A DNA stretch of 24,709 nt from Hofstenia miamia (taxonomy: Eukaryota; Xenacoelomorpha; Acoela; Hofsteniidae). The notes below the pieces were generated by a model that was not told where the DNA came from, did not search any database, and saw only the letters and a program-made list of their open reading frames with translations. The DNA is taken from assembly GCA_900660155.1 (NCBI GenBank), contig CABFPE010000442.1:11847-36555 (forward strand), in the 5' to 3' direction. The position numbers were made by a program, and so were the translations under genes. Below are positions 9,882 through 20,745 of the stretch, piece after piece; the first letter of the stretch is position 1; every line of letters begins with the position of its first letter.

Positions 9882-10663
9882 CTAATGTAGGCACTCGTAC
9901 AGTGGCTCAACCAAGCGACTGAAAATTAGAGTATTGAACGATGATTCAGAAAAGACACTAGCTGCCGACCGTTGAGAGCTAGCAAGTGAGCTGTCCAGAT
10001 GGTTGAAACCAAAATCAGGAAAATGATCAGAATACGGAGATTTATCACCGAAGAAACAATCAGTATGGGAGACGCACAACACGTCGATAGTACTGCGAGA
10101 TACATTCTTTGGAAAATCAACGATTTGCAACAAACCGAATTTCTCCATTTCAGATAGAAATGACTGCGATTCATTGGAGTTTGTATAAGCTGAGGCCCAG
10201 CAAATATCTGGTAAATTCAAATCGCCCAGGCCAACAGCGATTTTTTCACGTGAAACATCGGTGCCTACAGAAGCCTTAAACGCAGCCATGTGGTAGCTCA
10301 GGCAAAGAATGATATCAGTAAGGTCAACACGATGGCTGGAGCTGCTAGGAGGTTTGTATGAGAGTAAATAGAAAAGATAGAATTACAAGACGTAAAAAAA
10401 TTTACGGAACAGCTGAAATCAGAGTAACGTCTGCACAAAGACCTTTAATTGACAGAAATAAGGACTCCGCCATGTTTTCCTGATTGTCTATCCGCGCGAG
10501 CGCAAAATGAAAAATTCGAAAGGCTAAGTACTTCAGAAACGCTAATGTCTTCATTCAGCCAGGTTTCAGTCAGGAAGAGAATGTTAATATTTCGCGAAAG
10601 AAAATCAGCCAGCTTTAATTTTTGAGAAATTGAAACCAAGCTTTGCACATTGAGCAAACACAT
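9882..10663 (-). pseudogene. Endonuclease (EEP/APE-like) domain of copy A1, broken
   Basis: This is the target-nicking domain of the A family, in two open pieces. The first (10663-10445, 72 codons) begins MCLLNVQSLVSISQKLKLAD and has ILFLTETWLNED with the catalytic Glu. It ends KHGGVLISVN with a stop. The second (10286-9882, 135 codons from its ATG) has GDLNLPDICW (residues 22-31) and YSDHF (86-90), the GD.N and SDH active-site motifs. About 150 bp between them is out of frame. The order and spacing fit a CR1/Jockey-type endonuclease of about 220 residues. The second ATG is internal and not a real start. Confidence 0.8.
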
Positions 10664-10827
10664 TGTGGCATGCGGTAGTCAGCTGGATTCAGAAATTTCT
10701 CGTTGGCCATGGTAGAGCTTTAGGGTCCCAATTTTCCATTCTGATTTAGGGACGGATACGTTATCCGCTTGTGACAAGGATTTAGAAAGGTAAACTGGCG
10801 AGTCGTAATTTTTCAGCATATACGATT

Positions 10828-10830
<3 letters not shown>

Positions 10831-10861
<31 letters not shown>
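10831..10861. repeat. (AT)n microsatellite inside the 5' part of A1
   Basis: About 15 AT units without interruption. On the minus strand it falls in an open frame as Tyr-Ile repeats, but this is more likely non-coding. The tract is self-complementary. It lies about 1 kb from the palindrome centre, which is also in an (AT)n tract. Confidence 0.9.
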
Positions 10862-10867
<6 letters not shown>

Positions 10868-10950
10868 TTGCTTTAAAATACCGGCAATACAATGTACAAC
10901 AAATGTAGCTTCCATGTTTTCTTCTGAATGTTTGCCTTTTGTGAGCATTT

Positions 10951-11857
10951 TCTTGAATTTACTAATTTACTTCTCTGCTGCAGATGTTGACGCCACACAC
11001 TTTTGCAACTGGCAAATGACTGCAAGTGCAACTTCCGAATTCGATTCTCAGAATTAGATTAGTTCTTCGTGAACTGTAGTATATTAGAATAGGTTCATCT
11101 GAATTGAGCTGATGCAATATCATGAACATTTTGCAAATTTACTGCAGAATTCTTTTTCTCAATAGCTCTGCACAACACTAACCAAGGCTCAGATGCAGTA
11201 GGGCTCATCAGAACATTTAAGAAACGTTGATTATTTGCAGTTGCTTCATGACACATAATTTTTCTTAATTGTACCTAGGACTTGGAAATTTAATTCTTTC
11301 ACAGCATTCCTGTCTTTAAGAAGTTCCTTCAATACATGATGTCTAGGCTTGTAGAAAATCAAAAACAAATTCTTGCTAGATTCGTGAAGCAGTCCAATGG
11401 ATATTTAGTGGTATCAATAAACATTACTTATGGATGTTCTTACTTCCGAAAACATTAACACGATTTTTCTTTTAAAAAAAGAGTTTTTCGCTGAAAATTT
11501 CGAGCATACAGTATTTTCACGTTTTAGAATTTGTTGGGGAAACTGAACTGACTGTTTGATTGAGCCATCAATAACATAAATTAGAATAACGCCCAATAAG
11601 TTGATACAAAGCCATGAATGGTTTGATAACAATTATTTCCCAATAAGCACTCTAATAATGTATTCTCCTAAACTTTTGATAGTTACAATAATATATTTCA
11701 AAGCTCTGATTGGTAAAAAATTTACCAATATTTTAGCAAGATATTAATTTTCTGCCTTTTACTCATACTGAAAAAGGCAGTCATTTAAGTTGTCTTAATA
11801 CTATATTTCACTAGTGTTAATTTCTATTGTTTACGTGGTAGAGAATATATATATATA
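10951..11857. other. Inner flank of the palindrome, no recognisable gene
   Basis: No known family was recognised. A 72-codon frame on the minus strand (11414-11632) has no motif and is probably chance. The part near 10951-11060 has a somewhat higher GC content and may belong to the 5' end of A1. The segment ends in the 13-bp (AT)n at the gap. Confidence 0.5.
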
Positions 11858-12857
11858 NNNNNNNNNNNNNNNNNNNNNNNNNNNNNNNNNNNNNNNNNNN
11901 NNNNNNNNNNNNNNNNNNNNNNNNNNNNNNNNNNNNNNNNNNNNNNNNNNNNNNNNNNNNNNNNNNNNNNNNNNNNNNNNNNNNNNNNNNNNNNNNNNNN
12001 NNNNNNNNNNNNNNNNNNNNNNNNNNNNNNNNNNNNNNNNNNNNNNNNNNNNNNNNNNNNNNNNNNNNNNNNNNNNNNNNNNNNNNNNNNNNNNNNNNNN
12101 NNNNNNNNNNNNNNNNNNNNNNNNNNNNNNNNNNNNNNNNNNNNNNNNNNNNNNNNNNNNNNNNNNNNNNNNNNNNNNNNNNNNNNNNNNNNNNNNNNNN
12201 NNNNNNNNNNNNNNNNNNNNNNNNNNNNNNNNNNNNNNNNNNNNNNNNNNNNNNNNNNNNNNNNNNNNNNNNNNNNNNNNNNNNNNNNNNNNNNNNNNNN
12301 NNNNNNNNNNNNNNNNNNNNNNNNNNNNNNNNNNNNNNNNNNNNNNNNNNNNNNNNNNNNNNNNNNNNNNNNNNNNNNNNNNNNNNNNNNNNNNNNNNNN
12401 NNNNNNNNNNNNNNNNNNNNNNNNNNNNNNNNNNNNNNNNNNNNNNNNNNNNNNNNNNNNNNNNNNNNNNNNNNNNNNNNNNNNNNNNNNNNNNNNNNNN
12501 NNNNNNNNNNNNNNNNNNNNNNNNNNNNNNNNNNNNNNNNNNNNNNNNNNNNNNNNNNNNNNNNNNNNNNNNNNNNNNNNNNNNNNNNNNNNNNNNNNNN
12601 NNNNNNNNNNNNNNNNNNNNNNNNNNNNNNNNNNNNNNNNNNNNNNNNNNNNNNNNNNNNNNNNNNNNNNNNNNNNNNNNNNNNNNNNNNNNNNNNNNNN
12701 NNNNNNNNNNNNNNNNNNNNNNNNNNNNNNNNNNNNNNNNNNNNNNNNNNNNNNNNNNNNNNNNNNNNNNNNNNNNNNNNNNNNNNNNNNNNNNNNNNNN
12801 NNNNNNNNNNNNNNNNNNNNNNNNNNNNNNNNNNNNNNNNNNNNNNNNNNNNNNNNN
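11858..12857. other. Assembly gap of exactly 1000 N
   Basis: The run is exactly 1000 N, a conventional placeholder for a gap of unknown size, so the real distance between the arms is not known. Both flanks are the same 13-bp (AT)n tract at equal length (11845-11857 and 12858-12870). Open frames that appear to cross this region are only N codons and have no meaning. Confidence 0.98.
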
Positions 12858-13764
12858 TATATATATATATTCTCTACCACGTAAACAATAGAAATTAACA
12901 CTAGTGAAATATAGTATTAAGACAACTTAAATGACTGCCTTTTTCAGTATGAGTAAAAGGCAGAAAATTAATATCTTGCTAAAATATTGGTAAATTTTTT
13001 ACCAATCAGAGCTTTGAAATATATTATTGTAACTATCAAAAGTTTAGGAGAATACATTATTAGAGTGCTTATTGGGAAATAATTGTTATCAAACCATTCA
13101 TGGCTTTGTATCAACTTATTGGGCGTTATTCTAATTTATGTTATTGATGGCTCAATCAAACAGTCAGTTCAGTTTCCCCAACAAATTCTAAAACGTGAAA
13201 ATACTGTATGCTCGAAATTTTCAGCGAAAAACTCTTTTTTTAAAAGAAAAATCGTGTTAATGTTTTCGGAAGTAAGAACATCCATAAGTAATGTTTATTG
13301 ATACCACTAAATATCCATTGGACTGCTTCACGAATCTAGCAAGAATTTGTTTTTGATTTTCTACAAGCCTAGACATCATGTATTGAAGGAACTTCTTAAA
13401 GACAGGAATGCTGTGAAAGAATTAAATTTCCAAGTCCTAGGTACAATTAAGAAAAATTATGTGTCATGAAGCAACTGCAAATAATCAACGTTTCTTAAAT
13501 GTTCTGATGAGCCCTACTGCATCTGAGCCTTGGTTAGTGTTGTGCAGAGCTATTGAGAAAAAGAATTCTGCAGTAAATTTGCAAAATGTTCATGATATTG
13601 CATCAGCTCAATTCAGATGAACCTATTCTAATATACTACAGTTCACGAAGAACTAATCTAATTCTGAGAATCGAATTCGGAAGTTGCACTTGCAGTCATT
13701 TGCCAGTTGCAAAAGTGTGTGGCGTCAACATCTGCAGCAGAGAAGTAAATTAGTAAATTCAAGA
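12858..13764. other. Inner flank of the right arm, no recognisable gene
   Basis: This is the inverted copy of 10951-11857. It starts with the 13-bp (AT)n tract directly after the gap. The 72-codon frame at 13083-13301 is the mirror of that at 11414-11632 and is probably chance. Confidence 0.5.
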
Positions 13765-13847
13765 AAATGCTCACAAAAGGCAAACATTCAGAAGAAAACA
13801 TGGAAGCTACATTTGTTGTACATTGTATTGCCGGTATTTTAAAGCAA

Positions 13848-13853
<6 letters not shown>

Positions 13854-13884
<31 letters not shown>
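13854..13884. repeat. (AT)n microsatellite in A1 (right arm)
   Basis: This has the same length as its mirror at 10831-10861. Equal length in the two arms is notable, because such tracts normally vary quickly between alleles. Confidence 0.9.
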
Positions 13885-13887
<3 letters not shown>

Positions 13888-14051
13888 AATCGTATATGCT
13901 GAAAAATTACGACTCGCCAGTTTACCTTTCTAAATCCTTGTCACAAGCGGATAACGTATCCGTCCCTAAATCAGAATGGAAAATTGGGACCCTAAAGCTC
14001 TACCATGGCCAACGAGAAATTTCTGAATCCAGCTGACTACCGCATGCCACA

Positions 14052-14833
14052 ATGTGTTTGCTCAATGTGCAAAGCTTGGTTTCAATTTCTCAAAAATTAA
14101 AGCTGGCTGATTTTCTTTCGCGAAATATTAACATTCTCTTCCTGACTGAAACCTGGCTGAATGAAGACATTAGCGTTTCTGAAGTACTTAGCCTTTCGAA
14201 TTTTTCATTTTGCGCTCGCGCGGATAGACAATCAGGAAAACATGGCGGAGTCCTTATTTCTGTCAATTAAAGGTCTTTGTGCAGACGTTACTCTGATTTC
14301 AGCTGTTCCGTAAATTTTTTTACGTCTTGTAATTCTATCTTTTCTATTTACTCTCATACAAACCTCCTAGCAGCTCCAGCCATCGTGTTGACCTTACTGA
14401 TATCATTCTTTGCCTGAGCTACCACATGGCTGCGTTTAAGGCTTCTGTAGGCACCGATGTTTCACGTGAAAAAATCGCTGTTGGCCTGGGCGATTTGAAT
14501 TTACCAGATATTTGCTGGGCCTCAGCTTATACAAACTCCAATGAATCGCAGTCATTTCTATCTGAAATGGAGAAATTCGGTTTGTTGCAAATCGTTGATT
14601 TTCCAAAGAATGTATCTCGCAGTACTATCGACGTGTTGTGCGTCTCCCATACTGATTGTTTCTTCGGTGATAAATCTCCGTATTCTGATCATTTTCCTGA
14701 TTTTGGTTTCAACCATCTGGACAGCTCACTTGCTAGCTCTCAACGGTCGGCAGCTAGTGTCTTTTCTGAATCATCGTTCAATACTCTAATTTTCAGTCGC
14801 TTGGTTGAGCCACTGTACGAGTGCCTACATTAG
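14052..14833 (+). pseudogene. Endonuclease domain of A1 (right arm)
   Basis: Identical to the left-arm copy: LTETWL in the first open piece (14052-14270), GDLNLPD and SDH in the second (14426-14833), with a frame break between. The GD.N motif has Leu where Phe is usual. Inactive through the frame break. Confidence 0.8.
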
Positions 14834-14888
14834 AACTATCCCTCCAATTTTCTGGATTTAGTCTAGTCGCACATTGCTAATGCACTAA

Positions 14889-15113
14889 ATGCATCTTGTA
14901 ACAAGACAAAACGCAGACTTGAATTCCCCTACTACTACTCGTCTCATTCTATTCATTTTTGTGAACAAAATCAGGACGATGAAACGTAAGTGTAGAGAAT
15001 CTGCACGTTTGGCTGCACTGAAGAAAGATTTTGAGCAGTCAGTTGAGTTAGACAAAATCGTCTTGTTTCGTGAAATTTCCTCATCCACCGCTTCCCTGAT
15101 CAGTTCAGTTTGA
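14889..15113 (+). pseudogene. Linker segment of A1 (right arm)
   Basis: This is the mirror of 9602-9826, with the same 74-codon translation. It lies between the endonuclease and the reverse transcriptase. Its role is assigned by position only. Confidence 0.5.
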
Positions 15114-15173
15114 TGAGTTGTGCACTAGCGTATCTCAATCAGTAGCTAACCTGTTTAACAAAAACTTTTCTAC

Positions 15174-15737
15174 TGTGTTTTGTGCAGATGGTTACTATGC
15201 ATGATGCTTTTCTTCGTGCTATGCCAAATGCAGATATCATGCAATAACACTGTCGAAGTATCGACTGTATTGTCAAAGTGCAAGAAATCAACGTCTAATG
15301 ACCTGCTCCCTGGATTTGTTTACAGGAAATGCCATAATATTCTTGCGCCGCTCACTTGCTTCTTGTTCACATCGATACTCAGTAGCTGTGCATGGCTTCT
15401 AGTTGGAAGTGTGCTTTTGTAACTCCGGTGTTAAAGTCGGCTCTCCTAAAAATGTACGAAATTACCATCCCATAAGCTTATTACCGCAGCTGTCGTTTGT
15501 GCTTTGTCATCTCAAAGTCAAACCTAAGCTGAGCAATGACCAACATGGCTTTAGAAGAAAACGCTCCACTGTCACACAGCTTCTGTACTCGGACAAGATA
15601 TATTCCAAACTGTTTGCCTCATACTTGACAAATCGCACACAACATGTCCGTGTTGATTTAACTCTTTCTAGTAGCGTCAATGTTACTAGTGGCGTTCCCC
15701 AGGGCAGTGTTTTGGGGCCGTTGCTGTTTATACTGTT
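15174..15737 (+). pseudogene. Reverse transcriptase of A1 with in-frame deletion (right arm)
   Basis: This is the mirror of 8978-9541. The QHGFRRKRST and SGVPQGSVLGP blocks are present. The DFAKAFD block is deleted in frame, and the FADD block is lost because the element is cut by the tail of B at 15738. Confidence 0.8.
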
Positions 15738-15757
15738 TATAATAATAATAATAATAA
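15738..15757 (-). repeat. ATT microsatellite, 3' tail of element B (right arm)
   Basis: This is the mirror of 8958-8977, seen as ATA/AAT units on the plus strand and directly joined to the broken A1 reverse transcriptase. Confidence 0.8.
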
Positions 15758-15957
15758 TGAATGACTATATTTAGCCGCTGAAGGCAGACAATACAAAAAT
15801 ATAAAAACAAGTCACAGGAGATAAAGTAGGAGTAGATGGAAGAGTAAGCGAAGTTGGAGAAGGGTTCAGCAAAGAGGAATGACATCAAACATTTCTTGAA
15901 GCTGGCGGCGGGGAAAAGAAATCAATGGTTGTTGGAGGGTTGAAAGTCAAGATGTAA

Positions 15958-16793
15958 TTAGCATAGAGAAGAATGGCACGAGGAATGGAACAAAGAGAGT
16001 TTCATATCGGACGAGGTATTAAAAGGAAAATTACGGAAAAGGGCAAATAGCGAGGAATTAGCTTTGTGGAGACGAAAGGACACATGACCAGACCAATTTA
16101 AGTTAGTAGCAAGTTGAACTCCAAGATGAGTATGATGAGGAGAAATGTTCACAGTGAGAGGCAGATCAGAAGACGCAGATATAGAAAAGGAAATTCCACA
16201 TGTCTTGATTGACCTAAAATTAAGATGGTTAACAGAAGACCAAGTACCCAAAAACTCAAGATCAGGTAATATTGGAGGCAAAAGAACAACCAAAGTTGAA
16301 AACTGCAGTGTCATCGACGTACAGTAGACAGGATGAGTCGAGGACAGATTGAGGGAGGCCGTTGATAGCAATGAGGAAGAAGAGAACCGCAAACACAGAA
16401 CCTTGAGGAGCATCACTAGAGACAAGAGCAGAAGAAGAAATAGACGAGTTGATTTTGACACACTGATGACGATTTGACAGGTAAGACTAGAAGCCTTCTA
16501 TGAAATCAGCATCGAACCCAAATAAACTGAATTTGTCAAGAAGAATAGAATGAGGGAGTCGATCGAAGGCTTTAGAAATATCAAGAATGATAATGCAAGC
16601 AGAATCATTACGATCAGACTGGAAATAGCAGTTTTCAGTCAAAGTGAGCAAGTGAAGAGTGATTGTACAACGACCCGGAAACTTACCGTGAGAATAGGTG
16701 ACGAATTTTAGAGAAAACGTAACGAGAGACAAGGCTCTCAAAGATGATTGACAGCCGAGAAAGAATAGCTATTGGACGATAAGAAGTTACTTC
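15958..16793 (-). pseudogene. Reverse transcriptase of element B (right arm)
   Basis: Same motifs and lesions as the left-arm copy: YRPIA, SKAFDRLPH, a stop after FIEGF, then APQGSV and YVDD, and a shifted C-terminal part. No difference from the left arm was seen in this part. Confidence 0.82.
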
Positions 16794-17513
16794 AGAGGGG
16801 GGAGGCTAATTGGATTTTAACAGCGGAGAGATCCAAGATGTTTTCCAGAAAGGCGGAAAACACTTAGAGGAGCAAATGTAGGAGAAGAGGTGCCTTAAGA
16901 GGATGGAAAAGTTGAAGAGGTTTCATGAATGACAAAGGATGGGACGCCGTCAGGATAGCAAGGACCAGACAACTTGGGGGACTTAAGCATGAGGGAAATA
17001 TCATGGGCTTTGAAGACGTGTCACATAGGCGAATCACCGGGGAGGTGGCAGGCGGACCAGGGCAGAGAGAGAGAGACAGGATCAGAAAAATTCAGAGGCA
17101 AAATAGGCATTAAAAAGCTCAGCTTTTTCCAGATCCGAGTGAGCAAAAGATGATTTCATTTTAAGCTGGAGAACCGCAAGAAAGAATAAGAGTCTTGAAG
17201 AGATCCAGACGAGAAGCTGGACAGCAGAGAGATTTTGTCGAGTTGAATCTTCTGTTGATGACGTCTTCTGTGAGAGAAGAGAGCTTTGAAAAATCGGAAG
17301 AACTGGAACTGCACTTGAAAGATTCGAGACTATTCAAGAAGTGTACAGTAAATGATGAAAAATAGAAAGTGAGAGAAATACGCTTTTTCTGATGACGAGG
17401 AACAAAGGATGAAATAACTTGATGAAGGAAAATGTACCAGGTATCAGCAGAGAATGAGTCATTAAAAATGGGTAATTAAGAAAGAGCAGCATTTAGAGAT
17501 GCAAAGTCACTGT
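16794..17513 (-). pseudogene. Linker of element B (right arm)
   Basis: This is the mirror of 7201-7921. Near 17440 the right arm reads SADTWYIFLHQVISSF in one continuous frame, where the left arm has an extra base and a stop. The right arm is thus the better-preserved version at this site. Confidence 0.6.
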
Positions 17514-18131
17514 TAGATCGAGTATATTGAGGAGCCGCTGGACAAGCAGATGGGGTAATAGAATTAACAAACAGGTTGAAGTGAACAAATGAGTGATCAG
17601 ACAGTTTAATCAGAACGGGGACCACAGCATTGTCATAGGCGTCATTAGAGTTAAGTGCATTCCAGCAAACATTAGGGAGGAGAAGTCACCACAAATGAGG
17701 ATATGAGGAGTGGGAAATCCAAGTTGACAAGAGAGAGAGAGAGTGATAGACTGATCATGAGAGTACTCAAGCATGGATGAAAAATCAGCAAGGGGAATAT
17801 GAAAAGGACTGTTGGAAGGAGAGTTGTAAACACAGAGAAAAGAAACAATGTTATCACTGAGAACAACAGTACAGCCGCAACAGAAATCAAAGGAAAAAAC
17901 TCAAAGGAGAGGGGTGGATGTCAAAGTTAGGGCGACGTGAGGCGATGAGAACACCACCATGGCGACCATTAGAGTGTGGAGTTAGGAAAAACAACTGTCA
18001 GCAACAGAAGGATCAAGCCAGGTTTCAGTAATAAAAATTAAGTCGACAGGAGATTGCAAGAAGTTGTAAAAATTGAGACGACGGTTTAATGAGACAAGAC
18101 TGTGAGCATTGGCGAGATGATCAATATGAAT
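17514..18131 (-). pseudogene. Endonuclease domain of element B (right arm)
   Basis: FITETWLDPSVAD is kept. At the GD.N motif the right arm has lost a base and two neighbouring bases are changed, breaking the frame that reads GDFNLPN on the left. On the other hand it reads SDHSFVHFNLFVNS, which keeps the terminal SDH motif, and has CGA where the left arm has a TGA stop. Each arm therefore preserves a different part of the domain. Confidence 0.7.
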
Positions 18132-18267
18132 GGGCAAGAAAACTTAGAACAATATGCTTTGAATCACATTAAAAAGTGACTTCTAAAATAGAAGAATTAT
18201 TGGAGGAACAGTGCAAGGTATTTTTGAAAGAGTAAATAATGGAAAAATTTTCGCATTGAATCAGTAG

Positions 18268-19145
18268 CTAACCTGTTTAGCAAGTACTTTTCATTTGTGT
18301 TTTGTGCAGATGGTACTATACATCATGGTTTTCCTCGTGCTATGTCAAACGGAGATATCATGCTCACTTATTTACCAATTAACCCTGTCGAAGTATCGAC
18401 TCTATTGTCAAAGTGCAAGAAATCAACGTCTAATGACCCGGTCCCTGGATTTGTTTACAGGAAATGACATGATATTCTTGCGCTGCTCAATTACTTCTTG
18501 TTCATATCAATACTCAGTAGCTGTGCATGGCATTCTAGTTGGAAGTGTGCTTTTGTAACTCCGTTGCTACAGTCGGGATCTCCTAAAAATTTACGAAATT
18601 ACCGTCCCATAAACTTATTATCGCAGCTTTCGCTTGTACTTGAACGAGTAATCCTCAACTTTGTCTACCCAAAAGTCAAACCTAAGCTGAGCAATTGCCA
18701 ACATGGCTTCAGAAGGAAACGCTCCACTGTCACACAGCTTCTTCTGTACGTGGACAAGATATATCCCAACTTTGACACCAGTTACTCGCGTGCTGAAGTT
18801 TACTTTGACTTTGCGAAAGCATTCGACAAAGTCCGTCATGACTACCTCCTGTTCAAGCTCATTAAATTCGGCTATGACCAAGATTTTATTGACCTGTTTG
18901 CCTCATACTTGACAAATCGCACACAACATGTCCGTGTTGATTTAACTCTTTCTAGTAGCGTCAATGTTACTAGTGGCGATCCGCAGGGCAGTGTTCTGGG
19001 ACCGTTGCTGTTTATACTATTTATTGATGACTTGCCTAACCGCACTATTGATTATGAAAGTTTTCTGTTCGCTGACGATACTAAGATTTTGAGTTCCTCG
19101 AGTACCTCCGCCTTGACATCTGATATCAGCCGCTTTTGCCGATGA
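18268..19145 (+). pseudogene. Reverse transcriptase of A2 (right arm)
   Basis: One frame from 18268 to the TGA at 19143-19145 with a single internal TGA at 18465-18467. The main blocks are NYRPINLL, QHGFRRKRST, DFAKAFDKV (about 18807-18833), SGDPQGSVLGP (about 18972-19004) and FADD (about 19068-19079). Translation is identical to the left-arm copy. All catalytic aspartates are present, so only the stops prevent a complete domain. Confidence 0.85.
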
Positions 19146-19967
19146 ACCGTGTTGAATGGATTGCAATTAAAAGAAACTAAGTGTGAATACATTGTGTTCA
19201 ACTCGTTTCCCGCTGAAATCTGCATCTCGAACATGATACCGGCGGTTTCCAGTGTCAAAGATCTAGAAATTATTGTATCTAACAAACTGAACTGATATGC
19301 ACACCTAACCTCTAAAATGTCTGCCTGCATGCATGCGTTGTTTTTCATCAAGCGCAATGTGCACTTCCAGTTGGTATATGCCCTGAAACTCTCCATTATT
19401 TTACATGCGTCAAATCAATTTTATTCTATGCGTCTCCGCGTTGGGACCCGTCTACCCCTATTTTGAGAAAACTGAAACCTTTAACCAGATATCTTTATCC
19501 TGGGTTACCGGTGTAAAATCCTACAATCAGCAGCTTCGAATCACAAACTCCTTGCCTATCTCTTACCAACTTATTTTTAACGACGTCCTTTTAATTTACA
19601 AATGTTCCACAAGAAAACTGAGTTACTGTTCTCTGCCTTCTATTGTGTAAAGGTGTTTTGAACATGCTGGCAACATGATTTCATAGCTATTAAGAAATCA
19701 AGAAAATTCAAAATTGACAGGTTCTTCTCCTATAGGACTACCAAAGCAGTGAACTTCATTCTGATAAACTCGGATGTCGGCATATCATCGTCACTGTCGC
19801 ATTTCACATCATCTTTTTAACTTCTTAGTTCAGCGCTCTTTTGACACCTACAATTTTGATCTCCAGTGTAGCTGCCATTTGAAGTGTCTTTGTTCAGTTT
19901 GCCGCTCATACTTGTCGCCTTATTTTGTAGTATTACCAGGCCTTTGTTCTTGTGCGTTGTTTTACTA
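19146..19967 (+). pseudogene. C-terminal region of the A2 polyprotein (right arm)
   Basis: This is the mirror of 4740-5561: NGLQLKETKCEYIVFNS, SSVKDLEIIVSNKLN, a stop, YAHLTSKMSACMHALFF, then a frame change into the piece with SLPISYQLIFNDVLLIYKC, and later RFFSYRTTKAV. The 64-codon open piece at 19774-19968 covers the end. Confidence 0.7.
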
Positions 19968-19996
19968 ACGCAATAAATTCTTTCATTATTATTCCT

Positions 19997-20241
19997 TCTT
20001 AGCTTAACATGATATCGTGATGAAATATATCACGTGTTACGAATTTAGTTAATTATTTAAAATATATTTCTATGTCTATTATTCTTAGACTTATGCATTT
20101 TAGTGAATTTTTTCTCTATATTAGTGTTCTAAGCATGCACCTTTTTAAAAATTTTTCCCTCAAATGCAGCAAAATGTGAAAAAGATTTTGAGAATATTTA
20201 GTTATGGCAATTAGACTAGCCCTGAAGGGTGTCATTCAAAG
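19997..20241. other. AT-rich spacer (right arm)
   Basis: Mirror of 4466-4710. No gene or repeat was recognised. Confidence 0.5.
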
Positions 20242-20509
20242 TGTTCGAAATCAACATAGCGTTCATAAATAGCTTAAATCTTATATAAATAACTTATTCT
20301 AATTGCAAATGCGAAAGCTGAACCACCATGACAAAAGCGCTATGCGTTTTTCATTAATAATGAATACATTCAACAATTGCGATGAATTTGCAAGATAATT
20401 CGAATATGAATTGCAAAATATTGTTATGAATTAAAAGTTGATGTTATTTTATCTTGTGTAAATTATATTTAAAAAGTCTTTTATTGTGTTTCAAACAGTT
20501 TGATATGAA
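20242..20509 (-). repeat. Diverged direct repeat, copy 2 (right arm)
   Basis: Mirror of 4198-4465. It aligns with 20928-21169 in the same orientation. Confidence 0.65.
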
Positions 20510-20680
20510 CCACCCCCAAAGTATAATACGAAATTCAAAATTAGCGTTAGAACAGCCCATTGCAAGCTTGGTTCGAAGGAGAAGAAACCTTTCTATCTTG
20601 AAAAGTGATTAATTATGGATATTTATAATTATAAGTAATTTCGCTACGCCTGCAACGTCAACGTGGAAAAAGGTTACAAG

Positions 20681-20745
20681 TCATTCAGTCCTTTTATGAT
20701 GAACTTAATAAAGTCATTCAGTCCTTTTATGATGAATTAATACAG
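20681..20745. repeat. 33-bp tandem duplication, right arm only
   Basis: TCATTCAGTCCTTTTATGAT followed by GAACTTAATAAAG (20681-20713) is repeated as TCATTCAGTCCTTTTATGAT plus GAATTAATACAG (20714-20745). The left arm has a single unit near 4000-4030. The duplication is therefore later than the formation of the two arms or marks an allelic difference. Confidence 0.9.

Larger units (their letters stand above)
8978..10950 (-). mobile_element. Non-LTR retrotransposon family A, copy A1 (3'-interrupted, degenerate)
   Basis: Read on the minus strand: a 5' segment with an (AT)15 tract, endonuclease, linker and reverse transcriptase up to the LLFILFI motif. There the sequence breaks into the ATT tail of B. 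The C-terminal half and 3' end present in A2 are missing. The 5' boundary is uncertain: the segment before the endonuclease (about 10670-10950) could be 5' untranslated or ORF1-derived sequence. Confidence 0.82.
1..11857. repeat. Left arm of a ~24.7-kb palindrome
   Basis: The whole segment is the reverse complement of 12858-24709. Every open frame on the left recurs on the opposite strand of the right arm with the same translation, apart from one frame shortened by a local difference. The first bases of the window pair exactly with the last, and the bases before the gap pair exactly with those after it. Arm lengths are 11857 and 11852 bp. The net 5-bp difference is fully accounted for by the indels I located (+33, -30, +1, -1, -6, -1, -1 in the right arm). 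Confidence 0.97.
13765..15737 (+). mobile_element. Non-LTR retrotransposon A, copy A1 (right arm)
   Basis: This is the mirror of 8978-10950, read here on the plus strand: 5' segment with (AT)n, endonuclease, linker, and reverse transcriptase broken at the ATA/ATT tail of B. All open frames translate identically to those of the left arm, including the same disabling lesions. The two copies are therefore one insertion duplicated with the arm, not independent insertions. Confidence 0.82.
15738..18132 (-). mobile_element. Non-LTR retrotransposon B (right arm)
   Basis: This is the mirror of 6575-8977 and 8 bp shorter. The plus strand here is purine-rich. Differences from the left arm are confined to about 17420-17690, within the endonuclease end and the following linker. 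The 5' boundary against A2 is uncertain, between about 18132 and 18247. Confidence 0.82.
18247..19996 (+). mobile_element. Non-LTR retrotransposon A, copy A2 (right arm)
   Basis: This is the mirror of 4711-6460, on the plus strand. It contains the linker, reverse transcriptase, C-terminal region and 3' end finishing in TTCATTATTATTCC. It is truncated at its 5' side next to B. Confidence 0.85.

Noticed and set aside
11414..11632. 72-codon frame in the inner flank
   Set aside because: No motif, no neighbouring coding pieces, and a length expected by chance in AT-rich DNA.
11814..12901. 356-codon open frames on both strands across the centre
   Set aside because: They consist almost wholly of N codons in the assembly gap; only a few residues at the ends are real sequence.
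16925..17113. 62-codon basic frame with GQRERDRIRK, and its mirror at 7602-7790
   Set aside because: It is the antisense shadow of the CT-rich linker of element B.
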